Assembly (NCBI GenBank): GCA_020161065.1
Contig: JAIUPH010000033.1
Span: 1 to 64,000, forward strand
Origin: Pseudomonadota bacterium
GTDB taxonomy: Bacteria; Pseudomonadota; Gammaproteobacteria; Burkholderiales; Burkholderiaceae_C
Direction: 5' to 3'
Length of the DNA stretch: 64,000 bases
Shown here: piece by piece, positions 1 to 8,606 of the stretch
Layout: the number at the start of each line of letters is the position of its first letter
How positions within the stretch are numbered: position 1 is the stretch's first letter
Translations under genes and position numbers: made by a program
Notes under the pieces: model-generated
Databases searched by the model: none
Seen by the model: the letters and a program-made list of their open reading frames with translations, nothing else
Told to the model about the DNA's origin: nothing

Positions 1-152
1 GCTTCGGCCGCACGATGGAATGGGACATCGCCGCCGGCCACGCGGTGCTGGCGGCGGCCGGCGGCACGGTGCAGACCTTGGATGGCGCGCCGCTGGCCTA
101 TGGCAAGCCGGGGTTCGAGAACCCGCACTTCGTGGCGGTGGCGCGGGGCTGA
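1..152 (+). CDS. cysQ: 3'(2'),5'-bisphosphate nucleotidase CysQ-like, C-terminal fragment
   Basis: Only the last 49 codons are present; the gene enters from the left edge (frame beginning at base 3). The tail contains MEWDIAAGHAVL, an Ala/Gly-rich helix, then a PLAYGKPGFENPHFVA-type ending. These are hallmark C-terminal motifs of the CysQ branch of the inositol monophosphatase superfamily, where the WDxAAGxA stretch supplies a metal-binding Asp. The family hydrolyses 3'-phosphoadenosine 5'-phosphate formed in sulfate assimilation. It is convergent with mnhG and separated from it by a perfect hairpin. The family call is firm; substrate is by analogy. Confidence 0.85.
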   Translation, partial: FGRTMEWDIAAGHAVLAAAGGTVQTLDGAPLAYGKPGFENPHFVAVARG

Positions 153-161
153 ACTACGCCC

Positions 162-563
162 TCACCCCAGCCCTCTCCCACTCGTGGGAGAGGGAGCAGA
201 AGAGGGCGGGGGAGTGGCTCGGTGCCCCAGCAACGGCGGCGGCAGCACCTCGCCGGCCTGGCGGCGGCGGAACAGCGCGGCGCGGGCCAGCACGAGGGTG
301 GTGACCGGCGCGGTGATCGACAGCACGATGATGATCAGCCAGACGTGCAGCGCCAGCCCCTCGCCGCGGCTGCTGAAGTGCAGCACCGAGGCCAGCGTGA
401 CGGCCCAGGCGGCCAGCGTGGAGGCCAGCGCCGGCGCGTGCATGCGCAGGAAGAAGTCGCGCAGCCGCGCCAGGCCGAGCGCGGCCACCAGCACCACGCC
501 GCCGCTGAACAGCAGCAGCAGCGCGACGATGCCTTCGGCCAGCGGCAGCGGCGGCAGGTTCAT
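162..563 (-). CDS. mnhG: Monovalent cation/proton antiporter subunit G (MnhG/PhaG)
   Basis: A 133-aa membrane protein with three hydrophobic helices and the subunit-G signature LRDFFLRMHAPA. Subunit G is a small accessory subunit of the multi-protein Mnh/Mrp/Pha Na+ or K+/H+ antiporter in the cytoplasmic membrane. The ATG at 563 overlaps the mnhF stop (ATGA), which fixes the start. The C-terminus is odd: after the last helix and an Arg-rich stretch the frame runs through the 171-194 palindrome, adding a low-complexity Pro/Ser tail. It is the last gene of the antiporter operon. Confidence 0.88.
   Translation of the reverse strand: MNLPPLPLAEGIVALLLLFSGGVVLVAALGLARLRDFFLRMHAPALASTLAAWAVTLASVLHFSSRGEGLALHVWLIIIVLSITAPVTTLVLARAALFRRRQAGEVLPPPLLGHRATPPPSSAPSPTSGRGLG
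171..194. terminator. Perfect 10-bp palindrome between convergent cysQ and mnhG
   Basis: The arms CCCTCTCCCA (171-180) and TGGGAGAGGG (185-194) are perfect reverse complements around a CTCG loop. It lies 19 bases after the cysQ-like stop and inside the last codons of mnhG. There is no T-tract, so Rho-independent termination is not certain. The CCCTCTCCC...GGGAGAGGG core resembles dispersed palindromes found in many high-GC proteobacteria. Confidence 0.6.
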
Positions 564-838
564 TCGATCACCTCGCCGCGCAGCAGGAACTTGGCCAGCG
601 CCATCGAGCTGACGAAGCCGAACAGCGCCATCAGCAGCGCGCCTTCGAAGTACATCTCGCTGTCGTAGCGGATCGCCAGCACCAGCATCGCCAGCATGCC
701 CACCACGTAGATGAAGTCGAGCGCCAGCACGCGGTCTTGCGCCGCCGGGCCGCGGAACAGCCGCCACGCGGCGACGCCCATCGCGCCGAAGTACAGCACC
801 AGCGTGGCGGTGATCGCCCACGACAACCACGGGCTCAT
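560..838 (-). CDS. mnhF: Monovalent cation/proton antiporter subunit F (MnhF/PhaF)
   Basis: A 92-aa protein with three predicted transmembrane helices and the subunit-F motif FRGPAAQDRVLALDF, in which the DR pair is typical of the family. Length matches known MnhF/MrpF proteins (about 90 aa). Start and stop overlap mnhE and mnhG by ATGA, indicating translational coupling. It acts with the other Mnh subunits in the inner membrane; the transported cation cannot be told from sequence. Confidence 0.92.
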   Translation of the reverse strand: MSPWLSWAITATLVLYFGAMGVAAWRLFRGPAAQDRVLALDFIYVVGMLAMLVLAIRYDSEMYFEGALLMALFGFVSSMALAKFLLRGEVIE

Positions 839-1332
839 TCGAAGATCTCCTTCAGCGGCTGCTCGTAGCGCGCCTTGAAGTCGGCGACGAAGCCGGCCTC
901 GCCCACGTCGTCGGGCAGGTCGAAGACGTGCAGCACCAGCGCGCTGCCGTCGGGCGCCAGTTCGCACCACACGGTGCCGGGCACGACGGTGGTGATCATC
1001 GCCAGCGCGGCCAAGGCGTGCGTCTGGCGCAGGTCCAGCGGCAGCGTGACGAAGGCGCCGCGCGGCGGCCGCGAGCCCAGGCGCAGCACGCCGCCGGCCA
1101 CTGCCAGCGCCGAGCGCACGACGTCGACGCCGACGCGGCCGATCAGCCGCAGCAGCGTGCCCCAATGGCGCACCGGGCCGGGCCGCGGCCGCAGCGGCGC
1201 CATCAGCAGCGGCACCGCCCAGGCCACCAGCAGCCCCAGCAGCACCTGGCCGGGGCTGACGCCGCGCGCCAGCAGCAGCCAGCCGCCGAACAGGCCGAGC
1301 GACAGCCAGGGCGAGGGCAGCCAGCGCTTCAT
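835..1332 (-). CDS. mnhE: Monovalent cation/proton antiporter subunit E (MnhE/PhaE)
   Basis: A 165-aa protein. The N-terminus has two hydrophobic helices (LSLGLFGGWLLLARG and VLLGLLVAWAVPLL), followed by a soluble C-terminal part containing TVVPGTVWCEL, characteristic of MnhE (TLTPGT in many homologues). The start is set by ATGA overlap with mnhD. It is an accessory subunit of the antiporter complex. Confidence 0.92.
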   Translation of the reverse strand: MKRWLPSPWLSLGLFGGWLLLARGVSPGQVLLGLLVAWAVPLLMAPLRPRPGPVRHWGTLLRLIGRVGVDVVRSALAVAGGVLRLGSRPPRGAFVTLPLDLRQTHALAALAMITTVVPGTVWCELAPDGSALVLHVFDLPDDVGEAGFVADFKARYEQPLKEIFE

Positions 1333-2990
1333 CGCGCGGCCTCCCGCGCGGCGGCGCGGGCCACCGGGCGCGCGGCCATCACGGCGTCGATGTAGCGCGC
1401 CGGCTGGTGCAAGGCTTCGGCGGTGGCGCGCGTGTAGCTCAGCGCCGGCTCGGCCTGGATCACCAGCGCCAGCGAGGCCATCAGCAGCGCGGCGATGGGC
1501 AGCGTCTCGGCCACGCGCAGGCGCGGCGGCGGGCGGTCCTGCGGCGACCAGAAGTGGCGGATGCCCACGCGCATCAGCGCCATCGCCGACAGCAGGCCCG
1601 AGGCAATCAGCAGCGCGAACAGCGTCCACGCCGCCGGGCTGCGCAGGTCGAGCAGCGCCATCAGCATGGCCAGCTTGGCGACGAAGCCGGTCAGCGGCGG
1701 CAGGCCGGCCACCAGCATGGCGCACAGCATGAAGGCCAGGCCCAGGAAGGCCAGCGCGGCGGGGATGGCGCGGCCGGTCAGCGCCACTTCGTCGTCGTCG
1801 AGGTTGGTGCCGGCCGGCGGGTCGGCGTCGCCGAAATCGGGCAGCGCGGGGCGGCCGTCGTCGATGGCGGCCGGCTCGTGCTCGACCTCGCGCGCGCGCT
1901 CCAGCAACTCCACCAGCAGGAACAGCGCGCAGCCGGCCAGCGTGGAACTGGCCAGGTAGTACAGCGCGCCGCCGGTGAGTTGCGGGTCGTCGAAGCCGAT
2001 GGCCGCGATGAGCGTGCCCGACGAGGCGATCACCGAATAACCCGCCAGCCGCGCCAACCGCTGCGAGGCCAGCATGCCGATGGCGCCGAAGGCCAGCGTG
2101 GCCAGCCCGCCCCACACCAGCACGCTGCCGCCGAAGCCGGCCGACGGCCCGGCGCCGGCCGGGAAGCACAACGTCCACAGCCGCAGCACCGCATACACGC
2201 CCACCTTGGTGAGCACGGCGAACACGGCGGCCGCCGGCGCGCTGGCCGCGGCGTAGGCCGGCGGCAGCCAGAAGTTCAGCGGCCACAGCGCCGCCTTGGC
2301 CAGGAAGGCAATGCCCAGCAGCGCCGCGCCGGCGTGCAGCAGGCCGCGGTCGCTGGCCGGCACCAGCGGCAGCTTGGCGGCGATGTCGGCCATGTTGAGC
2401 GTGCCGGTCACGCCGTAGAGCACGGCCACGCCGATCAGGAACAGCAGCGAGGCGACCAGGTTGATGGCGATGTAGTGCAGCCCGGCGCGCACCCGCGGCA
2501 GCCCGCCGCCGTGCAGCAGCAGCCCGTAGCTGGCGGCCAGCAGCACCTCGAAGAAGACGAACAGGTTGAACAGGTCGCCGGTGAGGAAGGCGCCGTACAA
2601 CCCCATCAACTGCAGCTGGAACAGCGCGTGGAAGTACACGCCGGCGTGCTGCCAGCGCGCCAGCGAGTACAGCACCGCGGCCAGCCCCGCGCAGCCGGTG
2701 AGCACCGCCATCAGCGCCGACAGCCGGTCGGCCACCAGCACGATGCCGTAGGGCACCGGCCAGTTGCCCGGCAGGTACACGCCCGAACCCGGCGCGCTGA
2801 AGGCCGCCGGCCCCTCGGCCTGCACGCGCAGCAGCAGCGCCACCGCCAGCGCCAGCCCGGCGGCGGTGGACACGAGGTTGAGCAGCGCCTTCCAGCCGCG
2901 CCGGCCTTCGCCCATCAGCAGCATCAGCGCTGCGCTGGCCAGCGGCAGCAGCACCGGCGCGACCACGGCGTGCTGGGCCAAGGCCGTCAC
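1329..2990 (-). CDS. mnhD: Monovalent cation/proton antiporter subunit D (MnhD/PhaD)
   Basis: A 553-aa polytopic membrane protein of the NuoL/M/N (proton-conducting complex I subunit) family. The GTG at 2990 overlaps the mnhC stop (GTGA) and starts the protein at VTALAQHAV; an upstream ATG in the same frame would lie deep inside mnhC and is rejected. The antiporter-like core contains the conserved Lys-bearing LAKAALWPLNFWLPPAYA segment. An acidic insert (DDDEVALTG) precedes a late helix. Together with MnhA it is expected to form the ion-translocating part of the complex. Confidence 0.92.
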   Translation of the reverse strand: MTALAQHAVVAPVLLPLASAALMLLMGEGRRGWKALLNLVSTAAGLALAVALLLRVQAEGPAAFSAPGSGVYLPGNWPVPYGIVLVADRLSALMAVLTGCAGLAAVLYSLARWQHAGVYFHALFQLQLMGLYGAFLTGDLFNLFVFFEVLLAASYGLLLHGGGLPRVRAGLHYIAINLVASLLFLIGVAVLYGVTGTLNMADIAAKLPLVPASDRGLLHAGAALLGIAFLAKAALWPLNFWLPPAYAAASAPAAAVFAVLTKVGVYAVLRLWTLCFPAGAGPSAGFGGSVLVWGGLATLAFGAIGMLASQRLARLAGYSVIASSGTLIAAIGFDDPQLTGGALYYLASSTLAGCALFLLVELLERAREVEHEPAAIDDGRPALPDFGDADPPAGTNLDDDEVALTGRAIPAALAFLGLAFMLCAMLVAGLPPLTGFVAKLAMLMALLDLRSPAAWTLFALLIASGLLSAMALMRVGIRHFWSPQDRPPPRLRVAETLPIAALLMASLALVIQAEPALSYTRATAEALHQPARYIDAVMAARPVARAAAREAAR

Positions 2991-3331
2991 GGCTGTTCCT
3001 CCTGCCCGTCGACATGGTCGCCGCCCGACAGGCCGCGCAGCGCCAGCAGCACCACCAGGAACAGCGCCGTCGTCGCAAAGCCGATGACGATGGCCGTCAG
3101 CACCAGCGACTGCGGCATCGGGTCGCTGTAGTGGGCCAGGTCGGCCGGCAGCCCGGGGCGCACGATGGGCTCGGCGTCGACCGACAGGCTGCCGACGCTG
3201 AAGATGAACAGGTTCACCGCGTACGACAGCAGCGACAGCCCGATCAGCACCTGGAAGCTGCGCGGCCGCAGCAGCAGCCACACGCCGGCGCCGGCCATCA
3301 CCCCGATCGCGATGGAGATCACGGCTTCCAT
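2987..3331 (-). CDS. mnhC: Monovalent cation/proton antiporter subunit C (MnhC/PhaC)
   Basis: A 114-aa NuoK-like protein with three hydrophobic helices and the subunit-C signature DPMPQSLVLTAIVIG. Length is normal for the family. The ATG at 3331 lies 13 bases after the mnhA stop, and the stop overlaps the GTG of mnhD. It is part of the seven-domain Mnh antiporter. Confidence 0.93.
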   Translation of the reverse strand: MEAVISIAIGVMAGAGVWLLLRPRSFQVLIGLSLLSYAVNLFIFSVGSLSVDAEPIVRPGLPADLAHYSDPMPQSLVLTAIVIGFATTALFLVVLLALRGLSGGDHVDGQEEQP

Positions 3332-3344
3332 ATCACGGCTTTCA

Positions 3345-6224
3345 TCAACCGGCCTCCGTGCGCCGCCGCGCCCGCAGCGACTGGTGGGCGATGGCCGTCA
3401 GCAGCAGCAGCGTGGCGCCCACCACCACCAGGAAGACGCCCAGGTCGAACAGCGCCGCGCTGGGCAGGTGCACCTCGCCGATCCACGGCCAGTGCACGTG
3501 CGCCGTGTGCGTGGTGAGGAACGGGAAGCCGAAGCCCAAAGCGCCCAGGCCGGTGCCCAGCGCCACCAGCAGCCCGGCGCCGATCCACGCCGGCGGCCGC
3601 AGGTGCATGCGGTCTTCCACCCAGCGCGTGCCGCTCACCATGTACTGCGCGATGAAGGCGGTGGCCAGCACCAGCCCGGCCACGAAGCCGCCGCCCGGCT
3701 GGTTGTGGCCGCGCATGAACAGGTGGAACGCGAAGGCCGCCGCCAGCGGCAGCAGCAGCCGCACCAGCACCGCCGGCACGGCGAGGTAGGCCTGCGGCGT
3801 GTCACCCTGGCTGCGCGTGACGAGGTCGCCGTCGAAGTCGTCCGGGATGGCGCGCTGCTGGGCCGGGCGGTCGATCACCTCCAGCGGCGGCCGGAAGCGC
3901 CGCAGCACCGCGTAGACCGTGATGCCGACGATGCCCAGCACGCTGATCTCGCCCATCGTGTCGAAGGCGCGGAAGTCGACCAGCATCACGTTGACGACGT
4001 TGCTGCCGCCGCCCAGCGGCAGCGCGTTCTCGATGAAGAAGGGCGAGATCGACAGCGGCGCGTGGCGCGTCAGCAGCGCATACGACAGCGCCGACAGTCC
4101 GGCCCCCAGCGCCAGCGCCAGCACCAGGTCGCGCCGCCGGCGCCACCAGGCGCGCGTGGCGGTGCGCGGGTCTTCCTGCGCCACGCGCTTGGGCATCCAG
4201 CGCAGGCCCAGCAGGAACAGCACCAGCGTCACCACCTCCACCGCCAGCTGCGTCAGCGCGAGGTCGGGCGCCGAGAACCAGGCGAAGGTGATGCACAAGG
4301 CCAGGCCCACCACGCTGAGCATGGCCAGCGCCACCAGGCGGTGGAACTTGGCCTGCCACGCGGCGCCCACGGCGCAGGCCGCGCCCAGCAGCCACAGCAG
4401 CACGAACTCCAGCGTCAGCGGCACGCGCGGGCGGTCGCCCCAGGTCAGCGGCACGATCAGCGCCGAGGCGAAGCCGGCCAGCGCGGCGATGACCACCAGC
4501 GCCAGCAGCTGCGCCTGCAGCCGCCGCGTGCCGGCCAGCCGCAGGCCGCGGCGCGCGCCGGCGCTGATGGCGGCCAGCAGCCCGTCGAACAAGCGGCGGC
4601 CGTCCAGCCCCAGCAGGCCCGGCGCGGTGCGGCGGCTGCGCTGCTTGAAAGCGGCGTCGTAGCGCAGGTACACCGCCGTGCCGGCGGCCAGCGCGATCAG
4701 GCTCATCACCATCGGCGCGTTGAAGCCGTGCCACAGCGCCAGGCTGTAGCTGGGCAGCGGCGCGCCCACCACCGGCAGCGCGGCGGTGGACAGCAGCGGG
4801 CCGATGGCCCAGGTCGGCGCCACGCCCACCACGATGCAGGCCAGCACCAGCAGCTCCACCGGCACGCGCATCCAGTGCACCGGCTCGTGCGGCTCGCGCG
4901 GGCAATGCGGCGGCGGGCCGAAGAACACGTCGTGCCCGAAGCGCAGCGAGTACACCACCGCGAACACGCCGGCCAGCGTGGCCAGCGCCGGCAGCGCGAA
5001 CTCGACGACCGGGCTGGCGCTGACGAACACCGTCTCGGCGAAGAACATCTCCTTGGACAGGAAGCCGTTGAGCAGCGGCACGCCGGCCATCGCCGCGCAG
5101 GCCACGATGGCCAGCGTGCCGGTGATGGGCATGTAGCGGAACAGCCCGTCGAGCCGGCGCATGTCGCGCGTGCCGGTCTCGTGGTCGATGATGCCCACCG
5201 ACATGAACAGCGACGCCTTGAAGGTCGCGTGGTTCATCATGTGGAACACCGCCGCCACCGCCGCCAGCGGGCTGTTGAGGCCGAGCAGCAGCGTGATCAA
5301 CCCGAGGTGGCTGATGGTCGAGTAGGCCAGCAGCCCCTTCAGGTCGTTCTGGAACATCGCCGCGTAGGCGCCCAGCAGCAGCGTCAGCAGCCCCGTGCCG
5401 CCGACCACCCAGAACCAGGCGTCGGTGCCCGACAGCACCGGCCACAGCCGCGCCAGCAGGAAGACGCCGGCCTTCACCATGGTGGCCGAATGCAGGTAGG
5501 CCGACACCGGCGTCGGCGCCGCCATGGCGTGCGGCAGCCAGAAGTGGAACGGGAACTGCGCGCTCTTGGTCAGCGCGCCCAGCAGCACCAGCGTCAGCGT
5601 CGCCGGGTACAGCGGATGGGCGCGCACGCGGTCGCCGGCGGAGAGCACGGCGTCGAGCTCCAGGCTGCCGACGATGTGGCCCAGCAGCAGCACGCCGCCC
5701 AGCAGGCACAGGCCGCCGGCCGCGGTGACGGTGAAGGCCATGCGTGCGCCGCGGCGGGCGTCCTTGCGGTGCGTCCAGTAGCCGATCAGCAGGAACGAGA
5801 AGATGCTGGTCAGCTCCCAGAACACCACCAGCTGCACCAGCTGCCCCGACAGCACCACGCCCAGCATCGCGCCCATGAAGCCCAGCAGCAGCGAATAGAA
5901 GCGCGCCGCCGGGTCGTCGGGCGACAGGTAGTAGCGCGCGTAGACGATCACCAGCAGCCCCATGCCGCTGACCAGCAGCGCGAACATCCAGGCGAAGCCG
6001 TCGACGCGCAGCACCAGGTTCAGGCCCAGGCTGGGCAGCCACATCAAACGTTGGACGACGACGCCGCCGTCCTGCACCTGCGAATGCAGCAGCGCCATCG
6101 GCACCGCCACGCCCAGCGCCACGAGCGCCGCCCACGAGGACTCGAGGTTGCGCGCGTTGGTCGGCAGCAGCGCCGCCACGGCGCAGCCGACGAAGGGCAG
6201 CAGGAGCACGAAGAACAATGACAT
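3345..6224 (-). CDS. mnhA: Fused antiporter subunit A/B (MnhAB, PhaAB type)
   Basis: 959 aa. The first ~750 residues are a NuoL-like MnhA with the classic ALTKSAQFPFHFWLPHAMAA segment and the late MLVDFRAFDTMGEI motif. The last ~150 residues carry the MnhB domain (FHLFMRGHNQPGGGFVAGL). Fusion of A and B is typical of proteobacterial Pha/Mnh systems, and no separate mnhB is present. It is the first gene of the operon, so the promoter should lie in 6225-6392. Such antiporters support pH and Na+/K+ homeostasis. Confidence 0.93.
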   Translation of the reverse strand: MSLFFVLLLPFVGCAVAALLPTNARNLESSWAALVALGVAVPMALLHSQVQDGGVVVQRLMWLPSLGLNLVLRVDGFAWMFALLVSGMGLLVIVYARYYLSPDDPAARFYSLLLGFMGAMLGVVLSGQLVQLVVFWELTSIFSFLLIGYWTHRKDARRGARMAFTVTAAGGLCLLGGVLLLGHIVGSLELDAVLSAGDRVRAHPLYPATLTLVLLGALTKSAQFPFHFWLPHAMAAPTPVSAYLHSATMVKAGVFLLARLWPVLSGTDAWFWVVGGTGLLTLLLGAYAAMFQNDLKGLLAYSTISHLGLITLLLGLNSPLAAVAAVFHMMNHATFKASLFMSVGIIDHETGTRDMRRLDGLFRYMPITGTLAIVACAAMAGVPLLNGFLSKEMFFAETVFVSASPVVEFALPALATLAGVFAVVYSLRFGHDVFFGPPPHCPREPHEPVHWMRVPVELLVLACIVVGVAPTWAIGPLLSTAALPVVGAPLPSYSLALWHGFNAPMVMSLIALAAGTAVYLRYDAAFKQRSRRTAPGLLGLDGRRLFDGLLAAISAGARRGLRLAGTRRLQAQLLALVVIAALAGFASALIVPLTWGDRPRVPLTLEFVLLWLLGAACAVGAAWQAKFHRLVALAMLSVVGLALCITFAWFSAPDLALTQLAVEVVTLVLFLLGLRWMPKRVAQEDPRTATRAWWRRRRDLVLALALGAGLSALSYALLTRHAPLSISPFFIENALPLGGGSNVVNVMLVDFRAFDTMGEISVLGIVGITVYAVLRRFRPPLEVIDRPAQQRAIPDDFDGDLVTRSQGDTPQAYLAVPAVLVRLLLPLAAAFAFHLFMRGHNQPGGGFVAGLVLATAFIAQYMVSGTRWVEDRMHLRPPAWIGAGLLVALGTGLGALGFGFPFLTTHTAHVHWPWIGEVHLPSAALFDLGVFLVVVGATLLLLTAIAHQSLRARRRTEAG

Positions 6225-6392
6225 CGGGGGGCGAGTCTAGGAGACGCAGGCGATGCCATCATGCGGGGGCGGCTCTTTTTGCGGCGGACCGACGCGGCGC
6301 CGGGGCCGAAGCCGGGCCTGGCGCGCCGGCCGCCGGCCGCCGCGCCGGCCGGTCGCCCGGCCGCCCCGCGATGTCATCGAAGGACTGCCTGC

Positions 6393-6974
6393 ATGACCGA
6401 TCCCGTTGCGTTCGACGTCCCGCCCGCGTTCAGCAGCCGGCGCCTGCGGCTGCGCCACTTCACCGCCGACGACGCGCCCGCGCTGCACGAGGCGCTGGCC
6501 GAGTCGATCGAACAACTGCGCGAGCGGCTCTGGTTCATCCCGTGGGTGGCCGCGACGCCGACCCTCGAAGCGGCCCTGGTGCGCTGCCGCCAGGCGCAGG
6601 CCAGCTTCCTGCTGCGAACCGATCTGCCGTACCTGGCGTTCGACGCCGGCAGCGGCCGCCTGGTCGGATCGATCGGCCTGCATCGCACCGACTGGAGCCT
6701 GCCGAAGACCGAGGTGGGCTACTGGATCCGCAGCAGCGAGGTCGGCAAGGGCTACGCCTCGGAAGGCGTCGCGACGCTCACCGCCTGGGCGCTGGACACG
6801 CTGGGCGCCCAGCGCGTCGAACTGGTCACCGACGAACTCAACGCTGGTTCAAGGGCTGTCGCACAGCGCTGCGGCTTCCAGCTCGAGGGTATCCTGCGCA
6901 ACACCGTGCGGCACCCGAGCGGGCGGCTGAGCCATTCGTGCGTGTATGCCAGGCTGCCGGCGGGCCGCCCATGA
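6393..6974 (+). CDS. GNAT-family N-acetyltransferase, RimJ/RimL type
   Basis: 193 aa, starting at the ATG at 6393. It shows the RimJ/RimL layout: SRRLRLRHFTADDAPALHEA at the N-terminus, VGSIGLH in the central sheet, EVGYWIRSSEVGKGYASEG as the acetyl-CoA-binding V/A motifs, and an AVAQRCGFQLEG C-terminus. The family transfers acetyl groups to protein N-termini or small amines; the substrate here is unknown. Its stop overlaps the start of the TPR gene (ATGA). A longer in-frame start at 6261 is only low-complexity GC-rich sequence and is rejected. Confidence 0.88.
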   Translation: MTDPVAFDVPPAFSSRRLRLRHFTADDAPALHEALAESIEQLRERLWFIPWVAATPTLEAALVRCRQAQASFLLRTDLPYLAFDAGSGRLVGSIGLHRTDWSLPKTEVGYWIRSSEVGKGYASEGVATLTAWALDTLGAQRVELVTDELNAGSRAVAQRCGFQLEGILRNTVRHPSGRLSHSCVYARLPAGRP

Positions 6975-7513
6975 ACCAAACGTCCCTATTGGTCGGGGCT
7001 GCGTTGGCGGCAGCCCTGCTGGCTTCCCCCGCGTGCAGCATGGCTAACGAAGCAGCCTGTGAGTACGCGATCGCCCTGGTCGATCGCGGGGATCCGACCA
7101 CGATCGACGAGGCGCTGCGGTCGTTCGACGCTTGCCTATCGAGCGCCTCGGTGGTTGGCGATGGGCGTGCCCGCATGCACGTGTTTCGCGGTTCACTGCT
7201 GCTTCAAGCCGGTCGGGCGGCCGAAGCACAACAAGACTTCCAGGCGGCGATCGCCCTGCGGTCGCAACCGTCGGTCTACGACTATCACTACCTCGCCGCC
7301 GCTTACGCCCAGTCGAGCCAGTACGACCAAGCCTACGCAACGCTCGATCGAGCGCGGGAAGTGGTCTTGAAGATGGACCCGCGCCGTCATCGCGCGTTGC
7401 TCGATCAACTCGAATCGCTTCGTCTGAAGTATCGGGCGCAGGAAGCGAACCAAGGCAAGAGGGATGCCCGGATCTCCTCGTCCTGCTCGCGCGTGATCTC
7501 GATGCCCGCCTGA
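6971..7513 (+). CDS. Secreted TPR-like protein of unknown function
   Basis: 180 aa with an N-terminal signal peptide (TSLLVGAALAAALLASPA) followed by CSMANEAAC. It then shows two or three TPR-like helical pairs (ARMHVFRGSLLLQAGRAAEA; YHYLAAAYAQSSQYDQAYAT). It is translationally coupled to the upstream acetyltransferase. The basic tail after about residue 150 (KYRAQEANQGKRDAR) looks non-conserved. Codon use is visibly less GC-biased than in the neighbours, which may reflect recent acquisition. No specific function can be assigned; periplasmic location is inferred. Confidence 0.7.
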   Translation: MNQTSLLVGAALAAALLASPACSMANEAACEYAIALVDRGDPTTIDEALRSFDACLSSASVVGDGRARMHVFRGSLLLQAGRAAEAQQDFQAAIALRSQPSVYDYHYLAAAYAQSSQYDQAYATLDRAREVVLKMDPRRHRALLDQLESLRLKYRAQEANQGKRDARISSSCSRVISMPA

Positions 7514-7559
7514 ATCTCGCCGATTGCCACCGCGGAGACCCGCTGAACATCGTCGGGCT

Positions 7560-7591
7560 GATGTGCCGATGTGCCGATGCGCCGATGGGCC
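7560..7591. repeat. Four tandem 8-bp units between the TPR gene and cioB
   Basis: Four contiguous 8-mers: GATGTGCC, GATGTGCC, GATGCGCC, GATGGGCC, ending one base before the cioB stop codon. The first two are identical and the others differ by one base. This looks like a microsatellite formed by slippage in a convergent intergenic region. Confidence 0.8.
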
Positions 7592-7592
7592 G

Positions 7593-8594
7593 TCAGTGGT
7601 AGCCCGCGCTGCCGACCTTGCCGCGGAACACGCGGTAGGCCCAGGCGGTGTAGATCAGGATCACGGGCACGATGACGACGGCGCCGACCAGCATGAAGGC
7701 CTGGCTGGCGGGCGGGGCGGCGGCGTCCCAGATCGTCGTCGAGCGCGGCACCAGGTACGGATAGATGCTGACCGCCAGCCCGAGGTAGCCCAGCGCGAAC
7801 AAGGCCAGCGCCAGCAGGAACGGCGAGCGTTCGTCGCCGCGGCGCAGCCCGCGCAGCAGCGCCCAGGCGACGGCGCCAACCAGCAGCGGCACCGGCGCCG
7901 TCAGCACGAGGCCGGGCATCTCGAACCAGCGCCGCCAGTAGTCGTGCGCCAGGAACGGCGTCGCCGCGCTCACCGCCGCCAGCGCGGCCAGTGTCGCGAC
8001 GGCCAGCCGCCGGGCGCTGCGGCGCGCCTGCGCCTGCAGCTCGCCCTCGGTCTTCCAGACCAGCCAGGTGGCGCCGAGCAAGGCATAACCGACGACCAGC
8101 GCGGCACCGGTGAGCAGCGAATAACCGCTGAGCCAGTGCCACCAGCCGCCGGCGTAGGCGCCGTCGACGACCGGAATGCCTTCGAGGATGGCGCCCAGCG
8201 TCATGCCCTGGGCGAGCGCGGCCACCGTCGACCCGGCGCAGAACCCGAAGTCCCACAGGTGCCGGTGCCGCGGGTCGCGGCCGCGGAACTCGAAGGCGAC
8301 GCCGCGGAACACCAGGCCCAGCAGCATGGCGATCATCAGCGGATAGGTGGCCGGCAGGATGATCGCGTAGGCCAGCGGAAAGGCCGCGAGCAGGCCGCCG
8401 CCGCCCATCACGAGCCAGGTTTCGTTGCCGTCCCAGACCGGGGCGATGGCGTTCATCGCCTGGTCGCGCTGCGGGCCGGCCGCAAAGCTCGGGAAGAGGA
8501 TGCCGATGCCGAGGTCGAAGCCGTCCATCACCACGTAGGCGAAGACGGCGAAGGCGATGATCGCGGCCCAGGCGACGGCAAGGTCGACGTGCAT
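7593..8594 (-). CDS. cioB: Cytochrome bd ubiquinol oxidase subunit II (CioB/CydB)
   Basis: 333 aa polytopic protein starting MHVDLAVAWAAIIAFAVFAYVVMDGFDLGIG, where DGFDLGIG is the subunit-II hallmark. WDGNETWL follows in the next helices. Length matches CydB/CioB (330-380 aa). It pairs with CioA to form the bd-type quinol oxidase in the inner membrane, reducing O2 to water at high affinity. It lies 12 bases after the cioA stop. No CydX-like peptide was found downstream. Confidence 0.95.
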   Translation of the reverse strand: MHVDLAVAWAAIIAFAVFAYVVMDGFDLGIGILFPSFAAGPQRDQAMNAIAPVWDGNETWLVMGGGGLLAAFPLAYAIILPATYPLMIAMLLGLVFRGVAFEFRGRDPRHRHLWDFGFCAGSTVAALAQGMTLGAILEGIPVVDGAYAGGWWHWLSGYSLLTGAALVVGYALLGATWLVWKTEGELQAQARRSARRLAVATLAALAAVSAATPFLAHDYWRRWFEMPGLVLTAPVPLLVGAVAWALLRGLRRGDERSPFLLALALFALGYLGLAVSIYPYLVPRSTTIWDAAAPPASQAFMLVGAVVIVPVILIYTAWAYRVFRGKVGSAGYH

Positions 8595-8606
8595 CGTGGC
8601 GTTCCT

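Noticed and set aside
3165-6221. A 1018-codon plus-strand ORF opposite mnhAB
   Set aside because: It is antisense to a highly conserved antiporter gene, and its product is a Gln/Arg/His-rich low-complexity protein typical of GC-rich shadow frames.
6261-6392. N-terminal extension of the GNAT gene from an upstream ATG
   Set aside because: The added residues are low-complexity Arg/Pro/Ala sequence; family similarity starts after the ATG at 6393.
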